This document shows, piece by piece, positions 19,961 to 28,319 of a stretch of DNA of 44,929 nt. This DNA comes from an uncultured Steroidobacter sp. GTDB taxonomy: Bacteria; Pseudomonadota; Gammaproteobacteria; Steroidobacterales; Steroidobacteraceae. Position 1 is the stretch's first letter, and every line of letters starts with the position of its first letter. The translations under genes were made by a program, and so were the position numbers. Below the pieces are notes generated by a model. The model was not told where the DNA came from and made no database searches. It worked only from the letters and a program-made list of their open reading frames with translations. Location: contig NZ_CALFXI010000041.1 of NCBI RefSeq assembly GCF_937958065.1, positions 1 to 44,929 of the forward strand, in the 5' to 3' direction.

Positions 19961-20710
19961 ATGTCGGTTTCGGTTGCGGAGAAGGTGCGTGCGGTGGCGA
20001 GCGGCGGAGTGTCCGATCGCATCGGCGCAATCGATTGGCAGCACGTCGGCGACGAACTGGGAGCGCAAGGCCACGCGATCATTCCCAGGCTGCTGGAGCC
20101 GAAGCAGTGCGCCGCGCTCGCGGACCTCTATGCGGTGCCCGATCTGTTTCGCAGTCGGGTCGTCATGAGCCGTCATGGTTTCGGCCGCGGCGAGTATCAG
20201 TATTTCAGCTACCCGCTGCCAGGCGTGGTCGCTTCATTACGCAGCGCGCTGTATCCGCATCTGGCCCCGATCGCGAATCGCTGGAACGAGTTGCTGCGCA
20301 GTGACGTGCGCTTTCCCGGCGAGCACAGCGAGTTCATCGCCCGGTGTCATGCGGCGGGGCAATTGCGGCCGACGCCGCTGCTGCTGAAGTACCAGGCGGA
20401 TGACTACAACTGCCTTCATCAGGATCTGTATGGAGAGCACGTGTTTCCGCTACAGGTCGCGGTGCTGTTGTCTCGGCCCGGACGGGACTTCACCGGCGGT
20501 GAGTTCGTGCTCACCGAACAGCGACCACGCATGCAGTCGCGAGCGGAGGTGGTGCCGCTGGAGCAGGGCGACGCGGTGGTGTTCGCGGTCCACCATCGGC
20601 CCGTGCAGGGCACGCGAGGAATCTATCGCGTGAACATGCGGCACGGCGTGAGTCGCCTGCGATCAGGTCACAGGCACACGCTGGGCGTCATCTTCCATGA
20701 CGCCACTTAG
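19961..20710 (+). CDS. 2OG-Fe(II) dioxygenase-family protein
   Basis: A 249-aa soluble protein. The C-terminal half carries an Fe(II)/2-oxoglutarate site: CLHQDLYG gives HxD (His153, Asp155), the distal His is in NMRHGVS (His228), and the nearby Arg in SGHRHTLG (Arg238) is placed to bind 2-oxoglutarate. The strand PLQVAVLLSRPGRDFTGGEFVLTE is typical of the double-stranded beta helix. The related E. coli-type conserved proteins are of unknown substrate. AAGGG about 8 nt before the ATG serves as SD. It is divergent from the deacetylase across 246 bp and converges on an unknown gene with a 4-bp gap. Confidence 0.85.
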   Translation: MSVSVAEKVRAVASGGVSDRIGAIDWQHVGDELGAQGHAIIPRLLEPKQCAALADLYAVPDLFRSRVVMSRHGFGRGEYQYFSYPLPGVVASLRSALYPHLAPIANRWNELLRSDVRFPGEHSEFIARCHAAGQLRPTPLLLKYQADDYNCLHQDLYGEHVFPLQVAVLLSRPGRDFTGGEFVLTEQRPRMQSRAEVVPLEQGDAVVFAVHHRPVQGTRGIYRVNMRHGVSRLRSGHRHTLGVIFHDAT

Positions 20711-20714
20711 TGAA

Positions 20715-21392
20715 TTACGCCGCCGCCGCGGGACGATTGGTTTCTTTGAGCGCTGCCTTGGCGGCCGCTGGGTCGACCGTCTCGCCCGCTTCGCGTGCGA
20801 TCGCGCACAGTAAACGCACGGCGTCGCCGGGCTTCTTGTCCGTGCCGGCGGCGAGCTTGAGCTTGTGATGTTCGAACGTGGCGCGAAGTCCTTCGGCCGC
20901 GATTCGCAGGGCGTCGTCAGCACCGCCTTGCTTGATCTGCGCGGCAGTTGCGTCGGCCGCCGCGCTGGCGCGCGTGAGCCAATCCAGCGCCTGTGTGCTT
21001 GCCGAGCGAGCTAGAACCGGCGAGCCGTAGAGTTTCGTGCCCAGGGCATCGAAGGCCTTCCGCTCGATCGCCGTCGCCTTGCCATTGTTCGCTTGTTCCA
21101 GCCATTCGGCGAGGGCGCTGGCGTGTTTGTGGAACGCGCGCAGCGATTGCCGCAATTCGGCCTGGGCATCCCCGATCCGTAACGCATGTTCGCGGCGATA
21201 GCGCTTCGCCAGCCCGGCGACGTGCTCGACGAAGTCGTCCGCGTCCTTGATCTCGCGCGCGACCGATTCCAGGCGCCGGGCGATTTTGACGACCTTGGCC
21301 GGGACAGCCTCCGGCCGGGCGGCGGAGGGAGCGGGGCGGCGCTGGGCAGCGGACTTGGACTTGGCAGGCATGGCAGAGCGCTTCGGCTTCAT
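20715..21392 (-). CDS. Ala/Lys-rich protein of unknown function
   Basis: A 225-aa basic protein that I do not recognise. The first 35 residues are low-complexity Lys/Ala/Pro/Arg and probably disordered. The remainder (about 40-220) is predicted by eye to be mostly alpha-helical, with charged helices such as ESVAREIKDADDFVEHV and RREHALRIGDAQAEL. No membrane segment or signal peptide. It sits 36 bp downstream of the halogenase stop on the same strand, so it may be the last gene of that transcript or independent. Start codons at 21413, 21392 and 21371 are all possible and none has a good SD. Confidence 0.6.
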   Translation of the reverse strand: MKPKRSAMPAKSKSAAQRRPAPSAARPEAVPAKVVKIARRLESVAREIKDADDFVEHVAGLAKRYRREHALRIGDAQAELRQSLRAFHKHASALAEWLEQANNGKATAIERKAFDALGTKLYGSPVLARSASTQALDWLTRASAAADATAAQIKQGGADDALRIAAEGLRATFEHHKLKLAAGTDKKPGDAVRLLCAIAREAGETVDPAAAKAALKETNRPAAAA

Positions 21393-21428
21393 GGGGCCGC
21401 TATTCTGCACCAAGCCCGCTGGATGTTG

Positions 21429-22910
21429 TTAAGCCGTGGTCCGGCAGTAGCCGTTGATGAAGTCCTGGTGCTTGGGCAGTCGCGCGACGCTCTGGGCGAC
21501 GCTCGCCTTGAGCCCATTGAGCACGCGCGCGAGCTCGCGCTCCTGCATGCCCCGGGGCAGCGGGTGGTAGTGCTTGGGCACGATCCCCTGACCGAGCAAC
21601 ACCTGGATCCAGGAATCGACGCGGAACAGCTCGCCGGCATCCTGATAGGCGTGCGCGCTTTCCTTGAACATCTCGATGCGCCGGGCCAGCGAATCGGGGA
21701 TCTCCATGTGCCTGCAGTAGCGCCAGAACGGCGAATCGTCGCGCTCGGTGGTGTGGTAGTGCAGGATGATGAAGTCGCGGATCTTTTCGAGCTCGATGCG
21801 CGATTCCTCGTTGAATCGGTCGACCAGCGGCGGGCTCACGCCATCGAAAGGAAACATCTGCATCAGGCGCGTCGCGGCCGTCATGATCACGTGAATGCTG
21901 GTGGACTCCAGCGGCTCGACGAAGCCGCTGGACAAGCCGATGGCGACCACGTTCTTATTCCAGGTCTTGCGCCGGCGGCCCGGCTGGAACTTCAGGATGA
22001 ACGGCGGCCGCACCGGATGGCCACTGACGGCCTGCAACAGCTTCTGCCTGGCATCGTCATCGGACAGATAACGGCTGCAGTAGACCAGCCCATTGCCCAT
22101 GCGATGCTGCAACGGAATCATCCAGCGCCAGCCGGTTTCGTGCGCGAACGCGCAGGTATAGGGATTCGGCGGGCCGGTGATTTCCGTTTGCACGGCCGCG
22201 GCACTGTCGCACGGCAGCCAATGCAGCCAGTCCTCGAAGCCCGTGTGCAATGTTTGTTCGATGAGCAGGCCGCGGAAGCCGGTGCAGTCGATGAACAGAT
22301 CGCCGGGGACGACCCGCTCCGATGTCAGCGTGAGCGACTCGACGAAGCCGGTGGTCGGATGCTGCTGGACGGATTTGATCTTGCCCTCGACGCGCTTGAC
22401 TCCGCGCTGCTCGGCGAAGCGTCTCAGGAAACGCGCGTAGGCCGTCGCGTCGATGTGAAATGCGTAGTTGATGTCGGATTGCGGCGAGGTGCCGAAGCGG
22501 CCTTGCTTGGCCGCCAGCCACTCGACGCAGTACTCGCCCAGCTCCGAGTTGATGCCCGAGCGCAGCCCGTGCAGCCAGAAGTGATGAAACTCGCACAGCC
22601 AGGTGGGCTGGCCGTGACGGCCGAACGGATGGATGTAACGGTCGCCGATCTGGCCCCAGTTCTCGAACCAGATGCCGAGCTTGAAGGTCGCCGACACGCT
22701 GCGCATGAATTCCTGCTCGTCGATGCCGAGCAGCTGATGAAAGATGCGGATCGGCGGCACGGTCGATTCGCCGACGCCGATGGTGCCGATGTCGTCCGAT
22801 TCGACCAGCGTGATGTCGAGCAGTTGGCCGAGCTGGTGCGACAGGGCGGCGGCGGTGACCCAGCCCGCGGTGCCGCCGCCGGCGATGACCACTCTTCTGA
22901 TCGGCGTCAT
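21429..22910 (-). CDS. Flavin-dependent tryptophan-halogenase family protein
   Basis: A 493-aa FADH2-dependent halogenase-type enzyme. FAD binding: GGGTAGW at 11-17 and VGESTVPP at 46-53. The lysine that forms the chloramine-like intermediate in PrnA/RebH has its counterpart in ATFK (K77). The family signature WxWxIP is intact as WRWMIP (261-266). The acidic segment VEPLEST (331-337) holds the catalytic Glu position. So it looks catalytically competent. TBDR-associated homologues such as BrvH halogenate free indole in vitro, but their natural substrates are unknown. GGAG precedes the ATG by 6 nt. It is 12 bp after the cupin gene. No flavin reductase is encoded nearby. Confidence 0.92.
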   Translation of the reverse strand: MTPIRRVVIAGGGTAGWVTAAALSHQLGQLLDITLVESDDIGTIGVGESTVPPIRIFHQLLGIDEQEFMRSVSATFKLGIWFENWGQIGDRYIHPFGRHGQPTWLCEFHHFWLHGLRSGINSELGEYCVEWLAAKQGRFGTSPQSDINYAFHIDATAYARFLRRFAEQRGVKRVEGKIKSVQQHPTTGFVESLTLTSERVVPGDLFIDCTGFRGLLIEQTLHTGFEDWLHWLPCDSAAAVQTEITGPPNPYTCAFAHETGWRWMIPLQHRMGNGLVYCSRYLSDDDARQKLLQAVSGHPVRPPFILKFQPGRRRKTWNKNVVAIGLSSGFVEPLESTSIHVIMTAATRLMQMFPFDGVSPPLVDRFNEESRIELEKIRDFIILHYHTTERDDSPFWRYCRHMEIPDSLARRIEMFKESAHAYQDAGELFRVDSWIQVLLGQGIVPKHYHPLPRGMQERELARVLNGLKASVAQSVARLPKHQDFINGYCRTTA

Positions 22911-22922
22911 GATCGCTCCAGA

Positions 22923-23945
22923 TCAACGGTTCAAATTGTTGAGCAGCATGGCCCGGATGCGCCGCGCGATGCTGTCGTCCATCGGGCCGAGGGCGCCCCG
23001 CGCCTGTTCGGGCAGATGTTCGCCGGCCTGTCCGGCAGGGCCGAACACGTAATAATCGAAGATGCTCCGCCACGCGCGCTTCTCGCGCTCCGGCCGGTCG
23101 CGCAGGGCCCAGAGCGCGTGATACAGCGCGTTCATCGGCGAGGGGATGAACTTCGGCGACGTGCTCCACCAATAGTTGATCAATGTATTGAACGGACTCA
23201 GCGCTTCCACGTGATGCCACCACAGGCTGGGAATGAACACGGCATCGCCGGGCTCGATCTCCACGGACTGGCCCGCGGCCAATGCTTCCCGGAAGCGCGG
23301 AAAGCGCTCGAAGTCCGGGTTCGAAAAATCCACCAGGCTCACCGCCTGGCCCCCCGGGGTCGGCTCGAGCGGGCCGGGATACAAGTTGCCGATCTGCTCG
23401 GGCGGAAACAGGCTGAAGCGACGCCGACCGACGGCGCAACAAGCGAGATTGTTGGGCGCGTCGTAATGACACGAGGCGATGGTGCGATTGCCTATCCAGA
23501 TGCTGGCGAGCGGCTCGTAGCCATGGCTGGCGAACGGCACATCGTTGTCGCGTCGGAAGCCGGGCAGGCAGGCATCAATGGTGGTCGACGCGATGTAATT
23601 GGTCGGTGGGTGCTCGTCCTCGAGATGTTTCTCGATGTCCATCAGCACATGATCGAGCGGCGCGCGCCGGCTGATAAAGTTCAGCTGGGTATAGTCCTCG
23701 TTGTAGAACAGTCGGCCTTGGATCGATGGCTCGCCGCGCGAGGTGCCGACCGTCTTGCCGTTGTAGAACGAGCGTAGATAGCTCATCGCCTCGTGGTGCG
23801 AACGCAGACCGGCCTGTACCAGCGGCCAGTGTGCGACCAGCCCGCGCAACACCACCGGTTCGTCGCCTGCCAACAGTTCCCGCAGCGGAAGCGTGTCGGC
23901 AGTGCAGCCGTGCAATTCTCGGGTGCGCCTGGTGATGCCCGTCAT
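22923..23945 (-). CDS. JmjC-like cupin_8 protein, putative Fe(II)/2OG oxygenase
   Basis: A 340-aa cytoplasmic protein of the cupin-like family related to JmjC hydroxylases. PVVLRGLVAHWPLV is the typical N-terminal strand-turn. The metal site is SCHYDAPNNL (His160, Asp162) with the distal His in FIPSLWWHHVEAL (His244 or His245). The likely chemistry is hydroxylation of a protein or small molecule. The ATG at 23945 overlaps the stop of the sapC gene by 4 bp (ATGA), so translation is probably coupled. A longer open frame to 24458 is antisense-like shadow and was discarded. Homologues repeatedly sit beside TBDR, SapC and halogenase genes. Confidence 0.9.
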   Translation of the reverse strand: MTGITRRTRELHGCTADTLPLRELLAGDEPVVLRGLVAHWPLVQAGLRSHHEAMSYLRSFYNGKTVGTSRGEPSIQGRLFYNEDYTQLNFISRRAPLDHVLMDIEKHLEDEHPPTNYIASTTIDACLPGFRRDNDVPFASHGYEPLASIWIGNRTIASCHYDAPNNLACCAVGRRRFSLFPPEQIGNLYPGPLEPTPGGQAVSLVDFSNPDFERFPRFREALAAGQSVEIEPGDAVFIPSLWWHHVEALSPFNTLINYWWSTSPKFIPSPMNALYHALWALRDRPEREKRAWRSIFDYYVFGPAGQAGEHLPEQARGALGPMDDSIARRIRAMLLNNLNR

Positions 23946-24694
23946 GATGCGGCGGCCACCTCTGCCAGCTGGCGCCGGCGCCGATGTTTCATATCGATCA
24001 GCTTCTTCATGTTGTTGAGCGAGGCGATCACCAGGAATGCGCCCTGCAGGAAGCCGGCGCTGTTCAGCTGGAACAGGGCCTCGCCACTCAAGGCGCGCAG
24101 CTTTTCTTCGCTGACGGTGTACAGCCCGCGCAGGTTGAATCGTTCTTCGGCGTTGAACTTGATCTCCACGTTCACCGGCTCGATCAGCTGGTGCGCGTTG
24201 AACGCTTCGAACATCGCCTTGCCGAGGGCGAGCCCCTGATGGATGCCCTGCAGAATGGTGCCGATACGATCGAGATAGCGGGTGTTGCCCCCTTGCGGCA
24301 GGAACACCGGTTCGCCTTCGGTAGTGCTGATGCGCGGACTGTCCAGATCGACGTGGATCACCGGCTCCCGGCGCAGCTCGCCGTCCACCTCCTGGTTCTG
24401 GAAACCGATCAGAAACGGTCCGCGCGCGACGATGCCCGGGATGTAGGCGGCATGCCAACCGTTTTCGTCCAGGAACAGGTTCTCGTCCTGCTGGAAGCCG
24501 AGCAGGGCGATGGATTGAAACTCGCCGGTCTGCGGGTCCTTGCGGAAGAAGATCGGGTACTCCCGCTGCACATCGCCGTATTCGGTGGGGAAGGTGAGTA
24601 CCGTGCCCACGTTGTCGCCGAGCTCGACGCCGTATCGAGTGATCACCCGCAGATCCTTGTGGGCGATGTTATTGAGCATCACGTGTCTGGCCAA
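23942..24694 (-). CDS. SapC family protein (copy 1, receptor-linked operon)
   Basis: A protein of about 250 aa of the SapC family, named after a Campylobacter S-layer locus but widespread beside TBDRs. The conserved core is visible: NNIAHKDLRVITRYG, VLTFPTEYGDVQREYPIFF, GFQQDENLFLDENGWHAAYIPG, then a C-terminal part ending in the basic sequence DMKHRRRRQL. No signal peptide, so probably cytoplasmic or peripheral. I favour the TTG at 24694 because GGGGGAAG precedes it at SD distance and family members often begin ARHV-LLNN. ATGs at 24709 and 24679 are alternatives. It follows the TBDR after a strong hairpin and overlaps the cupin gene by 4 bp. Function unproven. Confidence 0.86.
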   Translation of the reverse strand: MARHVMLNNIAHKDLRVITRYGVELGDNVGTVLTFPTEYGDVQREYPIFFRKDPQTGEFQSIALLGFQQDENLFLDENGWHAAYIPGIVARGPFLIGFQNQEVDGELRREPVIHVDLDSPRISTTEGEPVFLPQGGNTRYLDRIGTILQGIHQGLALGKAMFEAFNAHQLIEPVNVEIKFNAEERFNLRGLYTVSEEKLRALSGEALFQLNSAGFLQGAFLVIASLNNMKKLIDMKHRRRRQLAEVAAAS

Positions 24695-24744
24695 GACTTC
24701 CCCCGACATCAACCCGTGCCCCAGGCATCCTGCCACGAGCACGC

Positions 24745-24777
24745 GGCGGCCGGATACATTTGTGGTATCCGGCCGCC
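24745..24777 (-). other. Perfect 13-bp stem hairpin between TBDR and sapC
   Basis: Arms 24745-24757 and 24765-24777 are exact reverse complements (GGCGGCCGGATAC), with a 7-nt loop. It starts 8 nt after the TBDR stop codon and is not followed by a T-run in the direction of transcription. It is the strongest hairpin I noticed in the window. Likely a transcript-stabilising or attenuating element that lets the receptor be made in excess of the downstream enzymes. Confidence 0.7.
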
Positions 24778-24785
24778 CGATCGAC

Positions 24786-27700
24786 TCAGAACTTATAACG
24801 TGCGCCCAGGGCGTAACGCGCTCCCTGGTCTTCCACGTACCAGGGCTGATTCACGGAACGGCCGTGCCAGCGCACGTCCTCCTCAGTGAGGTTCAGGCCT
24901 TCGAGCGACAGCGTGAGGTGCTCGTTGACCTCGTAGCCGACGCTCAAATCGATCTGGTAGTACTCCTCCACGTACTCCGGATTGCGGAAGTTGCCGCGGT
25001 TGGTGTTTTGCAGGAACTCGTCGCGCCAGTTGTACGCCAGGCGCACCTGGAAGCCGTAGTTCTCGTACATCAGGATCAGGTTGGCCGAGTCGCTCAGGCC
25101 GAGCAGGGCGAACTGGTTGATGTTCGGATCGCCGGCGTCGTTGAAGCTCACGTCACCCTTGACGATGGTGTAGTTCGCCTGGATGCCGAAGCCGGTCTGG
25201 CCGAAGAAGTGCTGTCCGCCGATCTCCCAGCCGTAGATGTTGGCATCCTTGTTGTTGACCGGACGCGTGATGTTGAACAGGTACTCCGGATCCGTGGCGC
25301 TGTCCGGGAACAGGTCGTACTGGGTGGCAAACGCCAGGTGCTGGGCTTCGCTGCCGTCGAAGTTGTCGGCGCCGCCGGTCCAGGTGACGCCGTTGGCGGT
25401 GAAGGTCTCGTCCGGATGCTCCATCATGGCCATCATCACGAACAGATTCGTGTCGTCCGTGCTGAAGCCGCGATCGATCAGCTCCTGACGCGCCGCCAGG
25501 ACGCGCTGGCCGCCGGTTTGATCGGGGATGCCGAACAGTCCCCGGGTATTCACTTCCTGGCCGATGAAGTTCGCCACCTTCTTGTGGAAGAAGCCGGCGG
25601 AGAGATAGCTCGCATCGGCGAAGTACCATTCCACCGACAGATCGATGTTGTCGGACTCCAGCGGGTCCAGCTGCGGGTTGGCCTCGTTCGCCGTCGGGCG
25701 CATGCCGTTGAGCGTCGAGCCTTGCGAACCGACGAGCTCGATCCCGGCACGCAGCTGGTTGTATTGCGCCCGAGCGATGGTCTTGCTGTAGGAGAAGCGC
25801 GCTTTGACGTTGTCCACGATTTCGATGTCGAAGTCCAGGTTCGGCAGGAAGTAGTCGTAATCGTTCTTTTCCTTGAGCGTCACCATGGTGACGCCCTGCC
25901 ACACGGAGAAGTCGTTGTTGTCCTGCCAGATCAGGCCGCGCGGCTGGAGCTGGTTGGAAACCGCTTCCACGTCGGTCTTCTCGTAACGGACGCCCAGGAG
26001 CAGGTTGGAAGGCCGGTTGAAGAGATCGAAACGCATGCCGTATTGGACGTACGCCGCGGCCGTGTCTTCGGAAATGGTGTGGTCCTGGTTGAAAGCCGGG
26101 TTGTACTCGAGCACGCCGTTTCTCTGGGTCGCATCACGCCACACGCCGTAGTTCGGGTTCTGGACCGCCCACTGCGCCAGTGCATTGGCATTGCCTTTCC
26201 AGCCGGAGCGCGGCACCCCGGCGGTGGAGAAGTCGTTGAACTCGCCGACCAGGCTGAACGGCTGCAACAGATTGGCGGGCAATTCGCCCGGGCTCGCCAC
26301 GCCCCAGTCGCCCAACGTCATCTGCGCGTTGGAGGCGCGCTGGCGAGATTCCATGGCGCGCGTCTCGATGCCGAATTGCACGCGGCTGTCGTTCTCGAAC
26401 TTCAGGTTGCCGTCGATACGGGCCTGCGTGATGTCGCTGGTCTGTTCCTGATAGTTGATGCGCAGGTACTGACTGCCCAGGTCGTTCAGTGTGAACGCGT
26501 AGTTTGGATCGCCGCCGCTGGCCGGTGCGGACGTGGTCGGCTCCCGGAACAGCGTGCGCTGGGCGAGCGGCAAGCCGTCGTTGAACCGGAACGTTTGCAC
26601 GAAACGGTTGGTACACAGATCGTCGTCGGGCTCCGGGGCACAGGTGCTCGGCACGCGCGCCGCGAAGCTGAACAGCGTTTCGCCGCCGCCGGTCAGAGGA
26701 TCGTCCGGCAAGCTCTCCGCCTTCGAGTCGTGCACGTCCAGGGACAACGAGAAGTTGTCGGTGACGTGCCACTCGGCGTTGAAGCCGATCGACTTGAGCT
26801 CGTTGCGCTGTTCGCGATGCTGCTGCTCGAAGCCGAAGTCCTTCGAGGTGCCTTCGTCTTCCTGCAGCACCAGCGGGGTGGCGACGCGGCCGCTGTCGAA
26901 CTCGACGTAGCTGTAGCGATTCGCGTTCATCCACAGCGTCTGGTCGCCGCGATCTTCGGTCAGATCGTTCTCCGCGTAGGTGTAGTCCGCGGTGAGGGTG
27001 AGCGTGTCGGTCGGGGCGAATTGCACCGTCAACTGCGCGTTGGTGCGCTCGCGCTCGCGATCGGAGAAGTGATAGCGGATGTCGTTCGGAATGGCATACA
27101 GCGAGCCGGTCGCCGGCGCGTTGACGATGGTCGCGTTGGGCGCGAACTGGGTCGTCTGATTGTCCGGATTCCAGGTGCGGATGTTCCAATCGTTGATGGT
27201 GGCGCTGGACGAGCCGCTGTCGCGCTTCTGATAGCTCGCGGACAAGCCCACGCCCCAGGTCTTGTCGTCGTTGGCGAAGCTGAAGATGCCGGAGACTTCC
27301 GGAGTGATGTCGTCGCCGGTGCGATTGGTGCTGTCGGCCACGGCCTTGACGCCGACGTTCATCACCGGCTGGTCGTTGTCGAACGGCCGCGCGGTGCGGA
27401 CGTTGAGCGTGGCACCGATACCGCCGGTGGCCTGGTCGGCGCGGCCGGTCTTGTACACCTCGATCGCGCTGATGCTTTCGCTGGCCAGATTCGCGAAGTT
27501 GAAAGCGCGCGACTGGCCGGCGATACCGCCGTCACCGGTATTGCCGCCGGCAAACGCGTCCGCCGCAGGCATGGTGCGTCCATTCAACGTCACCATGTTG
27601 AATTGGGCGCCGAAGCCGCGGGCTGTCACCAGTGCGCCTTCGCCGTTGCGACGATCGATGGAAATGCCGGTGATGCGTTGTAACGATTCGGACAGGTTGC

Positions 27701-27944
27701 TGTCCGGAAACTTGCCGATGTCCTCGGCGCTGATGGCATCGATGACGCCGATCGCGTCCCGCTTCATGTCCATCGCCGTTTCCAGACTCGCCCTCATGCC
27801 GGTGACGACCACTTCCTCCAGCTCGGTCTGACCGGGCGTAGTGGCGTTTTGCGCGGCGGACTGCTGGGCGTTCGCGCCTTGCAGTGGCGCAACCGAGGCC
27901 AGCGCCGCGGCAATGGCTACCGCGAGCGTATTGTTTCTGATCAT
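24786..27944 (-). CDS. TonB-dependent outer-membrane receptor, Caulobacter/Xanthomonas carbohydrate type
   Basis: A 1052-aa receptor. Signal peptide residues 1-26 (MIRNNTLAVAIAAALASVAP...GANA), a TonB-box-like ELEEVVVTGMRAS just after maturation, then a plug domain (DAISAEDIGKFPDSNLSESL, ITGISIDRR, VTARGF, MVTLNGRTMP), and a long beta-barrel ending in the terminal aromatic RYKF needed for outer-membrane insertion. The ATG at 27944 has a strong SD (AGGGGGA); the frame extends to 28031 without support. This large class is associated with uptake of plant-type oligosaccharides, but no glycoside hydrolase or inner-membrane sugar transporter lies in the window, so the ligand is open. First gene of the unit TBDR-sapC-cupin-halogenase; two palindromic boxes lie upstream. 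Confidence 0.95.
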   Translation of the reverse strand: MIRNNTLAVAIAAALASVAPLQGANAQQSAAQNATTPGQTELEEVVVTGMRASLETAMDMKRDAIGVIDAISAEDIGKFPDSNLSESLQRITGISIDRRNGEGALVTARGFGAQFNMVTLNGRTMPAADAFAGGNTGDGGIAGQSRAFNFANLASESISAIEVYKTGRADQATGGIGATLNVRTARPFDNDQPVMNVGVKAVADSTNRTGDDITPEVSGIFSFANDDKTWGVGLSASYQKRDSGSSSATINDWNIRTWNPDNQTTQFAPNATIVNAPATGSLYAIPNDIRYHFSDRERERTNAQLTVQFAPTDTLTLTADYTYAENDLTEDRGDQTLWMNANRYSYVEFDSGRVATPLVLQEDEGTSKDFGFEQQHREQRNELKSIGFNAEWHVTDNFSLSLDVHDSKAESLPDDPLTGGGETLFSFAARVPSTCAPEPDDDLCTNRFVQTFRFNDGLPLAQRTLFREPTTSAPASGGDPNYAFTLNDLGSQYLRINYQEQTSDITQARIDGNLKFENDSRVQFGIETRAMESRQRASNAQMTLGDWGVASPGELPANLLQPFSLVGEFNDFSTAGVPRSGWKGNANALAQWAVQNPNYGVWRDATQRNGVLEYNPAFNQDHTISEDTAAAYVQYGMRFDLFNRPSNLLLGVRYEKTDVEAVSNQLQPRGLIWQDNNDFSVWQGVTMVTLKEKNDYDYFLPNLDFDIEIVDNVKARFSYSKTIARAQYNQLRAGIELVGSQGSTLNGMRPTANEANPQLDPLESDNIDLSVEWYFADASYLSAGFFHKKVANFIGQEVNTRGLFGIPDQTGGQRVLAARQELIDRGFSTDDTNLFVMMAMMEHPDETFTANGVTWTGGADNFDGSEAQHLAFATQYDLFPDSATDPEYLFNITRPVNNKDANIYGWEIGGQHFFGQTGFGIQANYTIVKGDVSFNDAGDPNINQFALLGLSDSANLILMYENYGFQVRLAYNWRDEFLQNTNRGNFRNPEYVEEYYQIDLSVGYEVNEHLTLSLEGLNLTEEDVRWHGRSVNQPWYVEDQGARYALGARYKF

Positions 27945-28016
27945 CTCGAGTCCCCCTGATTGACGAACGTCGATCACTTCACGACTGAAACTGGCTCCCT
28001 GTCGGGGCGAGGGCGC

Positions 28017-28030
28017 GGATACCGCTACCA
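28017..28030 (-). promoter_or_regulatory. Palindromic box 1, candidate LacI-family operator
   Basis: Reads GGATACCGCTACCA on the plus strand, TGGTAGCGGTATCC toward the TBDR. It matches box 2 at 12 of 14 positions and lies 72 bp upstream of the TBDR start codon. The central CG and near-palindromic form are typical of LacI/GalR operators. Confidence 0.45.
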
Positions 28031-28252
28031 TCGCCGTTGCATGTCCGTTGGCTCGTGCCGCCGCTCAGTGGCTGCGGCGGGAGTGACGGGCGATTGCGCG
28101 CCGGCTTGGATCAGCCGGTGTGGAAAGATCGATTCGGTGGCATGGGCCCAGGGAAGGGGCGGAGCGGTCAGCGCGCGGAGGGCCTGACATCGTTGTCAAT
28201 TCGCGGTGCTCGATTCGTCGTTCCGTCCTGTACGACACGGTACATTCCCTGT

Positions 28253-28266
28253 TGATACCGCTATCA
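28253..28266. promoter_or_regulatory. Palindromic box 2, candidate LacI-family operator
   Basis: TGATACCGCTATCA, symmetric at six of seven base pairs around a central CG. It lies 308 bp upstream of the TBDR ATG and 265 bp upstream of the second sapC. Its form TGNTANCGNTANCA resembles operators of sugar-responsive LacI regulators in TBDR loci of Xanthomonas and Caulobacter (family knowledge, not verified here). Confidence 0.5.
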
Positions 28267-28301
28267 TCCTTGGCCCATAAGATGAGCCAGTCGGCCGCGG
28301 T

Positions 28302-28319
28302 TTGCAACACTTATTGCAA
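28302..28319. promoter_or_regulatory. TTGCAA-N6-TTGCAA motif
   Basis: Two copies of the self-complementary hexamer TTGCAA separated by 6 bp (one helical turn centre to centre, 12 bp). The arrangement could bind a dimeric regulator. It sits between box 2 and sapC copy 2. Confidence 0.25.

Noticed and set aside
21186..23777. An 863-codon plus-strand frame opposite the halogenase and cupin genes
   Set aside because: Same type of antisense shadow; the minus-strand genes have intact catalytic motifs and SD sites.
23946..24458. N-terminal extension of the cupin protein
   Set aside because: It overlaps sapC in another frame and is Arg-rich without family features; the ATGA junction start is far better supported.
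24540..27683. A 1047-codon open frame on the plus strand opposite the TBDR
   Set aside because: Its translation is low-information, rich in Arg, Val, Asp and His, with no domain. The TBDR on the other strand has clear motifs. Long antisense frames are expected at this GC content.
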